From NCBI GenBank assembly GCA_018417955.1, contig JACTVC010000002.1, positions 2,046,001-2,110,000 of the forward strand: a stretch of 64,000 nucleotides of DNA, in the 5' to 3' direction. The notes beneath the pieces were generated by a model that was given only the letters and a program-made list of their open reading frames with translations, ran no database searches and was not told where the DNA came from. Shown here piece after piece: positions 1-10,806 of this stretch. Positions within the stretch are counted from its first letter, which is position 1, and each line of letters starts with the position of its first letter. Made by a program: the position numbers and the translations under genes. The stretch comes from Laccaria trichodermophora. Taxonomy: Eukaryota > Basidiomycota > Agaricomycetes > Agaricales > Hydnangiaceae.

Positions 1-32
1 ACACGGTATGTATAAAGGTGAACACAACTCAC

Positions 33-1670
33 TGTGATTGGACGGTTCGTCGAGTAGTAGAAGGGCCGGCTGGAGTAACATGAAAATTTTGAGATATTTA
101 GACATGGCGAACAGACCTTCACAAACAAGGCCCTAGCAAGGGCAAGCCTCATCCTAGCGGAAGAGTTCATTTTGAATAAACTCTCAAAGAAATGGAACTT
201 GCCTCCAGCCACCACTAAATGACCGAGTCGGCCGTTGTTGATCTGCCTCGTCGAACCCCAGACCTAGATGGAGATAATTAGGATCATGAATGTAAATTTA
301 TTTCTTGCAACGTGCCGGCAAGTAGAGCAGCTGCTCGGGCAGGCCCGCTTGCTGCATCCATTTCGGATAGTCTGGTGTGCACCTCTGAAAGCCTTGACGA
401 TAGTTCCTCGCGAGCGTCTTCGAAGCGTTTGTCGTCGCCTTCTGTGTCCAGCTCCGCCAATTTTGAATCCAGCATCGTCTGCTCCTTCATAAGATGATCC
501 CTCCAGACGTCAGCCTTTAAAACAGAATCAATGGCCTTGGTATCATCGCCAATAATCTACTTGTCATGATCAGGTTTGCATTTTCTTTTTTTTCAATTCT
601 GGGAGATAACATGCCTCTTGCTCGACAAACAATATCGTGATATGAGCTGGAATCGGCACCTCTCGCATGGCAATGTGACGCAACAGCGTAGACTTGCCGA
701 TACCTACGAAAAGGACGACACGATTGGCGTGTGAATTTTGGAACAAAGGAATTTAAGTACCGTTTCGACCAATGAGACCGTACCGACGTCCATGTGCGAG
801 AGTAAGTGTGGCACCAGAACTACTTGAGATTGAGCGGGCAATTAACTTTTAAATTGATGGGACCTACAGGATGCGGTTTGAACCAAAATTAACATCGATG
901 GAGGGCAAATGTATATCCTTGCTTTTGTTCTTTGAACTTGCGCTCGCGTCCAGTGGATTGATCTAGTATGTTTTATCAGCAGCCATTTCTATAGGTACAA
1001 CGGCCATGCCTTCATAAACAATTCTTCATAGGTTTGCTGCAGAGACGAGATCAGCGGGTCGCATGTAGCTGAAATGACATATTTTACTTGTTTTCGATGG
1101 GCATCAAGGAGTTTCGACCCTTCATACAGATCTCTCCTTGACCGTTTCTCAATTTTCGCCTGAAAATGGGATGTAAAGCGATTTGCAATTGGCCAAAACT
1201 ACATGCTCACTCTGAGCTTGGCCTCTTGCTTTTCAAGCTTCTTGACATCAACTCGGGAGGCCCTTGAAATATTGTGTAAAACTGTAGGCGCTCTATGAAA
1301 GTTTTTTCGGGACGTACTTTCCTTTGTTTATTGATTCTAGGTCCACTCCTTCGGATAGCGCTATGGTGTTAGAGAGTTGAGATTTACTCATATCCATGAC
1401 CTTATCTAGCTTTTGCAGCTTCGGTTGCGATTTGTTTTTGAGACGAGCACGCAACTGTTCCTCCAGAAGATCACCGAGCTTCAGCATTAATTTCTCGAGA
1501 ACATCGTCGCGGTCCCCAGCTATAGATTTCAGAACGTCATGAGCAACTTGTAGAACATCCTCTTCTTCGCCTGCATCGTCAACGAGATACCCTGACAAGT
1601 ATTGCACGATGACCTCCTCAGTTCCCGGAAAGCTTGCACGAATTTCTTCTGCAAGGTCTTCTGAAGACAT
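33..1670 (-). CDS. gcn20: Gcn20/ABCF3-type ABC ATPase, N-terminal part (cut by the window edge)
   Basis: Minus-strand multi-exon gene starting at ATG 1670 and leaving the window on the left. The N-terminal 120 residues match the non-ABC head of Gcn20/ABCF3, ending in the conserved VDLESINKGK segment, followed after an intron by a Lys/Glu-rich helix (VDVKKLEKQEAK). The first ABC domain shows Walker A as GIGKSTLLRHIA (about 665-720, split by an intron after IGRN), a helical insert (about 284-490), the signature SGGWRMRLALARAL, and Walker B LLLLDEPSNH at 33-69. Gcn20 family proteins are soluble ribosome-associated ATPases that help Gcn1 activate the Gcn2 kinase on amino-acid starvation; this role is inferred from family. 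The intron inside the signature motif begins with GC rather than GT. The second ABC domain lies outside the window. The usual DEPTNHLD reads DEPSNH here. Confidence 0.9.
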
Positions 1671-2045
1671 GGTACCGATTAAATGCTTGTGTAGCTGGAG
1701 AGAACGACTCGGATTTCATAACATGCACATACAACGGCGTTCAAATAGGCAAGGACTTCATCCACAACCTTCCACAACCGGCAGAAGGACCATCAAGTAT
1801 TATTTAGTTCGAAAGATGTGGAGTGCGGGGTAAGCGTTGATTCAGATTTCCATTCATTGACTTGCAAAAGAAATTTCAAACGTCCAACTTCAACTGGCAC
1901 TGAAAAGGATTGGTAGAAAGGGCTATGTGGAGCGTTATTTCGAAGGCCGGCCCCTGGCCAAAAGGATCTCTTCCTACATACATGGGGGAAAAAAAGAAGT
2001 AGAACGAAAGGCAGAAAAACATCTTAGCAAACTGCTAAGAACACA
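1671..2045. other. Intergenic region
   Basis: Between the start of the Gcn20-like gene and the stop of the secreted-protein gene, both on the minus strand. It must hold the Gcn20-like promoter and the downstream gene's 3' end. The only open frame (1609-1833, plus) overlaps the Gcn20-like start and resembles nothing. I see no repeat or RNA gene. Confidence 0.5.
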
Positions 2046-3193
2046 TCAAGCTACGAATGCACGGGCCTTGCGACCCTTGGCGCCAGTCTAAACAGAGTTC
2101 GTTAGTAACGCATGCGGAATGCTTCAGAAGCCAACCTACGGTGGCGGTAGCAGCAGCCTTTTGTGTTGGGGTGGCCGCACCATTGTTATTTCCTTTGGCG
2201 GCACCACCTTCCGTCGAAGTGAACTATCACAGATTCGCCGTCAATAACAAATATCATGAGTTGGCGAAGAAGATGCGCACATAAACGCAATCATCCAACG
2301 ATCCATGCTGAGCAACTGGGGCGATGACAGGTTGATGATTGGCTGCGGCATTGATCGAGCAGAGTCGATATGAACCGGCAGGAAGTCCATTTGTAACGTC
2401 GGCAGTTAAGACACCGCCTTGGGCAGCAGCATTAAGACCCTATTTATGTTAGAAAAGAAATCGTAAAAACAGCGAAAAACCGCGTACCTTGAAGAAGGCG
2501 AACTTTTTTGGATCGGTAGGTGTTGTTTGTGTAAGAGAGGTTAGCTGCTCGACGACAACATGTGAATGGCCAACAATGACCCCTTGATTATTCAACTGTT
2601 GAGGAGCGGAAAAGTAATTTTCCTGTGCGTTGACAAAGTTACCCGTCTGGAGATTCTTAATTGCCATGCTGATCGTGAAAGCTGTGTTGGCAGCCACTGT
2701 GCCACCGTTCTTTGGATTCGTAAATTTCGACGAAGGCATATTATCAACCGAAGGGATGGCACCAATGGGAGCAGGATTACATGACCCGGTCGTAATCTGC
2801 TTTCCATTGGTGATAGGGAGATTAGGGACGGTAAGGCAGAAATTGATAAAGTTATTTGTAGACGTGATGGAGGGCACTTGGCCTAGTCAGTGAAGGGATG
2901 AATATAAACTAGCATCACGTCGGGTACGAAGGAACTAACCAGCGGCAGGAACATCTTGACCATTGTTTGCGAACCCAGCAGCAATGACTTTTGGATCAAG
3001 AGCTAGGATTGAACGGTGTGAGGTAAACCGCAATCATGAACGACGTGATTCGCTTACTTAGCGAGGTCTGTGGATTGCCGGCGTTTCCTCCTGATCCCCC
3101 GTTTCCGCCTTTGGTGCCTTTTTGGCGAGAAACGACGACGGCCGATGCATGCGAGATGATGGGAAGGAGAACAAGACAAGTCGAAATTTTCAT
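2046..3193 (-). CDS. Small secreted protein of a conserved fungal family
   Basis: Minus-strand gene with at least five introns. ATG 3193 opens a clear signal peptide (MKISTCLVLLPIISHASA), followed by a Gly/Asn-rich linker (GGNGGSGGNAGN) and then the conserved core: KVIAAGFANNGQD, the exon at 2449-2877 with ITNGKQITTGSCNPAPIG, then MPSSKF, NAQENYFSAPQQLN and HSHVVVEQL, and a following exon (about 2260-2440) with TADVTNGLPAGSYRL and HQPVIAPVAQHGSLDD. The tail is Asn/Ala/Thr-rich and ends GAKGRKARAFVA. This is a family of extracellular fungal proteins usually left as hypothetical (sometimes mislabelled as ribosomal S17-like). No catalytic motif is visible. The final exons (2140-2223 and 2046-2087) were placed from splice signals and low-complexity continuity, so the C-terminus is less certain than the core. 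Confidence 0.8.
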
Positions 3194-3681
3194 ATTGGCG
3201 GATCAGAGGACTTCCAGAAGTCAATAAAGAATGTCAAAGATAGCTACGAGAGGCGTGAGTTAAGCTCAGCTAGGGTTGCGGGGAGGCGGTACTTGGCAGA
3301 GGACTTACTTGATACAAAGGAGAGGAAAGCCAAGAGGCAGCACGGCTGCAGGAAAGAAAAAGATGGAAATGGGAGTGAAGAGATGGGAGTGTTGGGCCGT
3401 TGGGGACCTTGCTTATATTGTATTGATGATCCATTGTTTCCACGGGAACCCTTTATTTAAATAAGGTTGCTCTTCTTTGTTGCAGGTTGAACGGAGGATG
3501 GTCCAAGATGGTCCTTGCCGTCTAATTTTGATGTGACAATCTTTGTTCTTGGCATCAAATGCCAAGCAATTGCAACGGCAGTCGCTTAATATAGCAAGAG
3601 GCAATAATTGAAGATAATTGAGCTACGGGTATTCAATATTCAATCTGATGCTGTGTATCGTAGTAACGCACGATTCAAGTT
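3194..3681. other. Intergenic region
   Basis: Upstream of the secreted-protein gene and downstream of the SAP30-like gene. Short open frames here (3036-3604) have no family resemblance and unlikely composition. No repeat, RNA gene or TE end recognised. Confidence 0.5.
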
Positions 3682-4403
3682 CTAATATTTATTCTTCAGC
3701 CCTTTGGCCTTCTCCACTGCGCACATGAACGATGCCAGAGTATCAACTTCCTCTCTGCCATTGATTGACGTCAACTCTCGAAAATGCCGCTCAACAATCC
3801 CCGCAATCGTCCCATGGAGTTCACCAACGTCTGCCAGAATCGGTGTGCGAATTCTAATCTCCTCTTCCAGCAACCGCGAACTTCGTCTACGGTTCTGGTC
3901 CTTCGCGTCGCGTCGCGGGCGGTTGGCTGGTGTCAATGCAGGCGGGCTGGGGGCCCTTGATGTATGGCGCTGTTGATTGGAAAGCGAGGATGGAGAAGGT
4001 GGGTCTGCTGGGGAGAGAGGCGAAGGATATACATCCGGGACAATGTCGAACTGAGTCAGATAGCGGTAGAGGACTGTTATTGACATCTTATTGAATTCGA
4101 CCTAAAGGCGACTATGAGCTTGATACGCAAAATGCGACAACATATATAGTAGCTTACCACTGACAGAGCTGGCTCTGCTTCCGTAACCTCTTTCCTGCTG
4201 TTCGTCACCGAGACCGCGTAGCTTGGTTCCACTCTTTTTCTTTTAACGCGAGGTTCGCCGTCTGGTTTGTCGGTCGCATGGCGCTTCGCTCCCCCTCCCA
4301 TTGTTGAAGGGGGTCCAGAGTAGGTGGCGTCGTCGTTGACTTTCTTGCGTGCCTGTGTTCTCGAACGAGAGCCTGTGCCCGACGTTTGTGCCGATGCAGA
4401 CAT
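3682..4403 (-). CDS. SAP30-like protein with Sin3-binding domain
   Basis: Two-exon minus-strand gene: ATG 4403, intron roughly 4101-4157 (GTAAGC...TTTAG), stop 3682-3684. Exon 1 encodes a disordered basic region with GSRSRTQARKK and RVKRKRVEP. Across the junction it reads VEFNKMSITVLYRYLTQFDI, then a Pro/Ser-rich linker, and ends GTIAGIVERHFRELTSINGREEV with DTLASFMCAVEKAKG. The order (alpha-helical LxxYxxxF segment, then VERHF, then TLxxFxxAV) matches the SAP30 Sin3-binding domain, where SAP30 bridges Sin3 and Rpd3-type histone deacetylases. Assignment rests on motif order only. A MITE (4434-5318) sits 30 bp upstream of the start codon and so inside the 5' UTR or promoter. Confidence 0.72.
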
Positions 4404-4433
4404 GCTTAAGGGGTAGCAATTGGGTAGTTATTA

Positions 4434-5318
4434 GAGCCTGTTCAGCAACCAGAATCTGACAAGAATCTGGTTCAATTCTTTCAGATTCTTGTGACACGAT
4501 GTGACCTCTCTCGTGATTTGTTGATGGCACGGCAAACTGGCGACAACCGTGGACGGCGTGACATGTCTAAAGCCGCTTGACGTCGTGTTCAACGTTGAGC
4601 AACACCCTCTCGTCATCGTTCCCCCTCGAGATTACTACAGAAAGAGCAATGAAAATATTTATTGATATACATGTGCATAATGTAGAGTAGTATCTACATG
4701 AAAGGAAATGGTGGAAAAGGAAGTGAACTGCTGTGCTCGTCGTTGGCTGCGACGACGGGAAGGCAGTCGACAGTGAGGGTCGCGACGTAAAGAACATCGA
4801 TTCGGAGAGATCCGTAAAATTGATGGCTTACCTAAAGTCACAACGCAGAGAATCTGAAAGAATTGAACCAGATTCTTTCAGATTCTTGTGACACGATGTG
4901 ACCTCTTTCGTGATTTGTTGATGGCACGGCAACTGGCGACAACCGTGGACGACGTGACATGTCCAAAGCCCCTTGACGTCGTATTCAACGTTGAGCAACA
5001 CCCTCTTGTCATCATTCCCCTCGAGATTACTACAGAAAGCACAATAAAAATATTCATTGATATAGATGTACATAATTTAGAGTAGTATTGACATGAAAGA
5101 AACTAAAAGAAATACTGAAAAAGGAAGTGAACTGCTGTGCTCGTTGTTGGCTGCAACGACGGGAAGGCAGTCGACAGCGAGCGTCGCGACAGGGTTCAGA
5201 AGAAAATAAGTAGATTCGGAGAGATCCGTAAAATTGATGGCTTACCTAAAGTCACAACGCAGAGAATCTGAAAGAATTGAACCAGATTCTTGTCAGATTC
5301 TGGTTGCTGAACAGGCTC
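4434..5318. mobile_element. Tandem-dimer MITE, PIF/Harbinger (Tourist)-like
   Basis: An 885-bp element with long terminal inverted repeats: the left end starts GAGCCTGTTCAGCAACC and the right end is its reverse complement (GGTTGCTGAACAGGCTC), with near-perfect pairing for about 55 bp. It is flanked by TTATTA at 4428-4433 and 5319-5324, a target duplication that contains the TTA typical of PIF/Harbinger elements. Inside are two imperfect direct copies of one unit (about 4480-4850 and 4866-5285); both hold a block starting TTCTTGTGACACGATGTGAC. They meet at an inverted junction near 4850-4890. No transposase ORF. Superfamily is inferred from end sequence and target site. Confidence 0.85.
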
Positions 5319-6153
5319 TTATTAGGTGCAAGGTGAAGTTGCTAATTTCGGTCTTCTCCTTGGTCACCGAGTTATTTTTTTCATAAATATTCCCATCTAA
5401 GTATTGGGTGACTTTCCATAACACAAATTCTCTAGATTTAAATAAATCAACGAGATCTAGGGTCCTCAGCCGAGATGCCGTGTCCACGAAGGGTTCAATG
5501 TTGATGGGCGCCCTGGTTGACGACCTTCTATAAACCTTAATCTGTTCATAGGGTCTGACCCCCTCGAACAGATTTCAAACGCTCGAATAAACCCTGCCAA
5601 GAGGAAACCTTTCCTTCCTGGGGGCGTTTTCTTCCCACCTCGGCTTAGTCATCTCTCCCTCATCGGGCCAATCCTCACCACTCTCCTATGACTGAGGACA
5701 TTCTGCCCTCTCTGGTTATGAGTTTATACCTCTACAGAGTTCATTAGCACTACTAATGTATTGTGGCTACAAGTTTCCCTCTCTGAACATGATTTTCCCT
5801 CTCAAACACTCTTTTCACCACCCAACTTGCTGAACCATGGCCCTTTACAGCTCATTTTGACATTTTCTGGGCTTCATTCGTTGTGTGGCCTAGCTTTCTG
5901 GCTGAGTGGCTTTAGTATCAACTAGATTCACCCATCCATGGGCCTGCTTGACCTCAAAGTCGCGCAGATGGGAGGGAAGTGAGTTGATTCACAGCTAGCA
6001 AACAAATCTAATTGAATCTAATCAATTGGCGTTACGGTTTATTCACTCCAACAAACTCTCGTGTGAAGTTCTTGTTTCAAGCTCCGATAAGGGTCAGATT
6101 TATTCGCTTTTATAGATTTGAGTTACGGAAAGTCACCCATTACTCTTACTCCA
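5319..6153. other. Intergenic region with a possible gene relic
   Basis: Between the MITE and chorismate synthase. On the minus strand about 5330-5560 reads as protein-like sequence (for example VDTASRLRTLDLVDLFKSRE) but has no start, is interrupted by a TGA just upstream and ends against the MITE. I do not recognise it. The rest (5640-6150) must include the chorismate synthase promoter; nothing else is seen. Confidence 0.35.
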
Positions 6154-7658
6154 ATGTCGACCTACGGTTCTCTTTTCCGCGTAACCACTTACGGCGAGAG
6201 CCATTGCGCTTCAGTTGGCGCCGTTGTCGATGGGTGTCCGCCTGTATGTACGATCTCGTCTACGTTACCTCTCACTCACCTCCTCCGACCAACAGGGCTT
6301 GCAACTATCTGCTGCGGACATCCAAGTTCAGCTCAGTCGACGGAGACCAGGACAGAGCAACCTCACAACTCCTGTTCGTGAACGTGATATCTTGTTGATC
6401 TTTTCATTGACCATACGTGCACATCGCAGCGCGATGAGAAAGATCTCATCCATCTCCAATCAGGATTGGAACACGGAGTGACTCTGGGCACTCCCATCGC
6501 TTTTCTTGTTAAGAATGAAGATCAGAGACCCCACGACTATTCGGAAACAGACCTCTACCCTCGTCCAAGTCATGCAGATTACACCTATTTAGAAAAATAT
6601 GGTATCAAGGCAAGCAGTGGAGGAGGCAGGAGTAGTGCTCGGGAAACAGTCGGTTAGTTGGATGCCGTTATGCTCCGTTCTTCTATTGACCTCCCCGGCC
6701 TAGCTCGGGTAGCGGCTGGCGCTATCGCGGAGAAATACCTCAAACTCGCATATGGCATTGAAATCGTCGCCTTTGTGTCATCTGTTGGAAAAATACACTT
6801 ACCAGCAGCCTTGGCTCCTCCATCTCTAACCCCATCTTCAAACGATGATGATGAGGACGATGCTTTGTCGGACGACTTCCGCCAGTTGCTTGCCACCATC
6901 TCGAGGGAGCAAGTCGATAGTCACCCGACTCGCTGTCCTCATCATGAAACGGCGGAGCGCATGACACAGGTGAGGCAGTTGTTATATCAGGCGGGATCAC
7001 TCTCCTGACCATCTGTTACAGCGTATCATCCGAGCGAAGAATGCTCAGGACTCAATTGGAGGTACTGTAACGTGCGTTATTCGGGGGGCTCCTTCCGGCC
7101 TGGGTGAACCGGTATTTGACAAGTTCGAGGCTTCACTTGGGCACGCCATGCTTTCCATTCCTGCCACCAAGGCTTTCGAGATTGGATCCGGTTTTCGTGG
7201 AACCGAAGTTCCCGGGAGCAAACATAATGATCCTTTCATTCGCCGAAGTGATGGAAGTCTTGGGACGGCAACGAACTGGAGTGGAGGCATTCAAGGCGGG
7301 ATTACTAATGGAGAGGATATTTACTTCCGGTACGAAACGCAAGCCACTGTTTCCTATCCATTTCATAAACTTTATTGGAAGGATTGGATTCAAGTCCCCA
7401 GCAACCATTTCACAGCCACAGGAAACAGCTCAGTATGATGGAACACCAGGATCCTTGGCTGCTCGAGGTCGCCATGATCCATGTGTGGTACCCAGAGCAG
7501 TTCCGATCGTTGAGGCTATGGCTGCGATTGTAGTGATGGATCAACTCCTTATACAGAACTCAAGGAAGACGGCTGCAAGCCTACTGCCCCCCATTACGAC
7601 ACTGCCTGCTACGATGGTCATGCCGCGAAAAGTAGCGGAGGGTAGCCAAGGCAGTTAA
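6154..7658 (+). CDS. aro2: Chorismate synthase
   Basis: Plus-strand gene with five short introns. ATG 6154 gives [18 protein letters not shown], the conserved N-terminus; joined exons then give [58 protein letters not shown] (Ser/Arg-rich FMN/EPSP signature), [36 protein letters not shown] and [17 protein letters not shown]. Stop 7656-7658. The acidic linker around 6840-6880 ([12 protein letters not shown]) sits where fungal enzymes carry a variable insert. The enzyme makes chorismate from EPSP, the last step of the shikimate pathway, in the cytosol with reduced FMN; fungal enzymes are usually bifunctional (with NADPH-flavin reductase activity). All the family blocks I looked for are present, so it looks intact. 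Confidence 0.95.
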
Positions 7659-7754
7659 ACAACATGCATCTGGCCGGGACAACCAAATGCTTCATTCAGA
7701 TCATGGGGTAAATGGAAGACTAGCTCCTCTGTACAATGTAAGAAAGTTATTCCA

Positions 7755-8654
7755 CTAAACAATCAGACTCTTCGGTGCTCCGGCAGCAAATAATGAGATG
7801 AAGGTGCCGCCACCACCACTGCAAGGCGCTATTATCAGCTGGACGAGAAGGGTCCATTTTGCTACATACACGGTTACTGGGCTGCCTCCTGGGCCAAATT
7901 CGTTGTGACATTCTCGAGTCTTCGTGAACCAGGCTATCATATTCGATTGGATGCGCGTTGAGATATGACGGATGCGCTGGAGACAACGTTAAAGGGGTTC
8001 GTTCATCAGCAATGATGTGCTTTGTTTTTTGTTGACCTTTTCGACTTCCTCGTGTTTGTGAGTTACTTTGTGGTAGAAAACGTATCCGTTGGCCGAGTAC
8101 GCCCCAACCAGATTTACCTGGTTCTCCGCACGCTCGGAGTGGAGCAGAGATCGATGAGGATGCAGAACCGGAGTCACTGGACAACAACGATCCCGGGGAG
8201 GAGCTACTAGTAAACAGGTCATGATCTATCGCCGTTTGATGGTGTGAAGAGCTTTGTCGCCGATAGCGACGAAAACCAGATGTAATGCGAACTCGGGAGC
8301 GAAATCTCACATGTGTTGGTCTGAGGGGTTGGGCAGGATCATCTTCACGGCGTGGGTCCATTAGACCATCGCAAGAATCGTTGGTACATGGGAAAGGATC
8401 AGGAGAGTCATGGATGTGTATTTCAAACTCTTGAACGTTGGCAAAGGGGAGCTCTAGTACTCTTTCACCACGATCGATATGATGATCAACGGCGTTGTCC
8501 CCGAACACATTTCGCCCATGTGCGTCAGGGTCTTCAAGCACACTCTCTGAACAGAGAATCGTTAGATCTGGGTGTCAGGCATGGTCCAGCAATACAAACC
8601 ACTTTTGGGATGACTATCACCTTGTGCAGTGGGTTTGGATACAGCGGTGCTCAT
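7755..8654 (-). CDS. Conserved hypothetical protein, disordered
   Basis: Minus-strand gene lying 3' of the CofD-like gene. The ATG at 8652-8654 with a short first exon (MSTAVSKPTAQ), an intron, and then ESVLEDPDAHGRNVFGDNAV gives a plausible N-terminus. The middle is acidic and then Arg/Ser-rich (HVRFRSRVRITSGFRRYRR, then SGSASSSISAPLRACGE), followed by a Trp-Gly-x-Leu-Gly motif (GWGVLGQRI). I have the impression that similar unnamed fungal proteins share the SSISAPLR and WGxLG motifs, but assign no function. The 3' exon structure is uncertain: two frames stay open to about 7747-7755, one of them Gly/Val-rich and membrane-like (about 7755-7940). Confidence 0.55.
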
Positions 8655-8808
8655 TTCCTACTTCTTCAAACTCAGCTTGCCGGCAAACGCTGGGAGGCTA
8701 TAATCAGGGGAAGTAACGGGTACGATGAAGCGACTGCGATCTCCAAGGGTGTGGAGATAAGTACCGAACATTGGAGACGGATTAGCGCTGGTGTATATCA
8801 AGTCAATT

Positions 8809-10742
8809 CTACAATTTGCGCTCCTCCCAAATCTTTGCCAGGACATCAGAAATATTATCTGCTGCAAATTGGCTTCTCCCTCCTACAGCGACCCCATCAA
8901 CTTCTGTGCATCTAACGCCGAGCGACTGGAGAAACAGTCTCATTGAACGAAACCAGGATAAAACAATTATGCCACTCACTGTAATTCTCGGTAAATCCAC
9001 GGGCACCGTTGTCCCCTTCAAGTATACCAAATCCGTGACAAATGCAGATACTGGGTATGTTGTGTTTGCATTTCCCAATCCGTAAGGCTCAATGTGGTAG
9101 TTTGAATTTAACGTTCGGACGATCGCACTGCAGAGGATTCGTCAAATTTGCCTGTCATAGGGCAGACTAAAGGCACGTACTGTATGTAATCTGCTGCGTC
9201 ATACCCATCTGTCTCTCTGTCATTTTCCGAATTCACTATGAAGGTCTTCTCAGACAAATATTGACAATAAAGAGGGAACTTTTATACAGAGCAAGACCTT
9301 TGCACGGAAAGACGGCGAACTCGCAATCGCTCTTGCCACGCCCCTTAGAGCTAAGCAAGGGATGATGCTTGAGACAACCGGAAATCAAAGCTATCCTTTT
9401 TAGAGTGCTCTCATACGTACCTCGTCCACAACGAGCCACACGAGTAAACCAGGAAATCTCTGGAAGCCAAGTTGGAGATATAATCGGGGTTTGGAGACGG
9501 ATGTATTTCCATGCCATATGAATTGATGTAGTAAACTCCTGTGCTCTCTCAGTGAATGGCACGACATGGTCCGAAGCTACTCACTAAAAATCCGGGACCG
9601 GAGTCTGTCGTATGCCCCATCATTCTCTGGTTCATACATAACATTTTGGTGTTGGTCAGGCAGCTGACTCAAACCATCCAACAGTGATAGTTCTCCTCGC
9701 TCGTCCGAAATTGTTATGTTGACGGGCGCTGGAGACTGCTTTACGGGGTGCGAGATCTCGCATTGTCCTACCATTCTCTCGCCGTCTTCCTTTGGATGAC
9801 TTGTATTTGAGAATCAATAAAAATTGGGTCAAGATTGGAGTCACCAATTCAGCAGCAATGGTTACTGTGTGATTCGTGACGATAACAGGCAATATGTTGG
9901 CCTGAATGACAGAATAGCTTGAGCGTTGGAGAGGAAGAGAAAATATATTCATACCTGGCTGTTAGTGATCGAGGAAAAGAGGAATATGGCGGCTGGAAGC
10001 GATCGGAAAAATCCCTGAGCTGCAGCAAGGAAGTAGTTTCCTATACTAAGAAACTCGTGTTATAATTCGAAATGCGAATGATTGCAGAAGAGGGTTGGAG
10101 ACCTTCCATTCCGAAAGTCAAAGTTTTTATGAGCTCTTTTCAGGAGCTCGCTTTCAAAATAAACAAGAAACCCTGAAAAGTATGTGTCAAGAATCCGAGG
10201 AGGTATAATAATAACACAATTGAGTACCACGGATAGTTTCTTTTCGGTCATTCGAAATACCCTTCCAGAGAAAACTACGGCCCTCAACAATGTCCCTCCA
10301 CTCATCGCGAGCTTCCCTCTGACCACAACGCGCCGGAAGGCGGTAGGCTAGGAGCTTACAAATTGCACTCAAGGGAGACGACGGTGGTGCGGGAGGAATG
10401 AGACGGACAAGTCTGGAACGAATATCGCCTGAGATGGGTCAGATACGGATTTATGCATGGATTGCTGACAAGAAGAGCACCAACTGAGGGACCACCAAGG
10501 ACTCTTATAATTTCGCTTGATGAGCCACCATCGTCAGAAACGGGTAGGACATAGGTGGCATTTAGCCCAAATGCTGAACAAATCGCATTGCCCCCTGTTC
10601 CCCCGGACAACACGATGAAGGACGGCGTGCTGATTGACGGGTATTGACGGGATGGAGTTGCGAGTGGACGAAATACTGGTGCAAGTTGTATGGGGAGGTC
10701 GAAAACGGACGAGCCTGGGCTGTCAATCTGTGGAAGGTTCAT
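8809..10742 (-). CDS. CofD-like (UPF0052/YvcK family) protein
   Basis: Minus-strand multi-exon gene. The first in-frame ATG is 10742; upstream the frame meets a stop. Exon 1 carries FIVLSGGTGGNAICSAFG and YVLPVSDDGGSSSEIIRVLG followed by GPSVGDIRSRLVRLIP across an intron: the nucleotide-binding glycine motif and DDGGSS block of the CofD/YvcK fold. Later exons give FLWKGISNDRKETIRGFL, FRNGSIGNYFL, SQANILPVIVTNHTVTIAAEL, INSYGMEIHPSPNPDYI, CGSLWTSIIPCLALRGV and RAKVLLLNTKNDRETDGYDA, and the end is SLGVRCTEVDG...IWEERKL with stop at 8809-8811. Homologous to yeast YNL011C, whose biochemical role I do not know; bacterial relatives transfer phospholactate (CofD) or act in cell-wall control (YvcK). 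Its start is only 64 bp from a divergent gene. Confidence 0.82.
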
Positions 10743-10806
10743 GTCGTGTGATTCAACATCCAATAATTGTCACTGAACTTGTACTGAACACAAGTCAACG
10801 TTGACC
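10743..10806. promoter_or_regulatory. 64-bp divergent promoter between CofD-like gene and four-TM gene A
   Basis: The two start codons (10742 minus, 10807 plus) are only 64 bp apart, so both 5' UTRs and core promoters must share or overlap this segment or lie inside the opposing gene. It contains the AT-rich stretch CCAATAATTGTCACTG. No TATA box is evident. Confidence 0.5.

Noticed and set aside
5293..5487. 64-aa frame ending in the MITE
   Set aside because: It reads across the MITE border and lacks a normal start; kept only as a possible relic in the intergenic entry.
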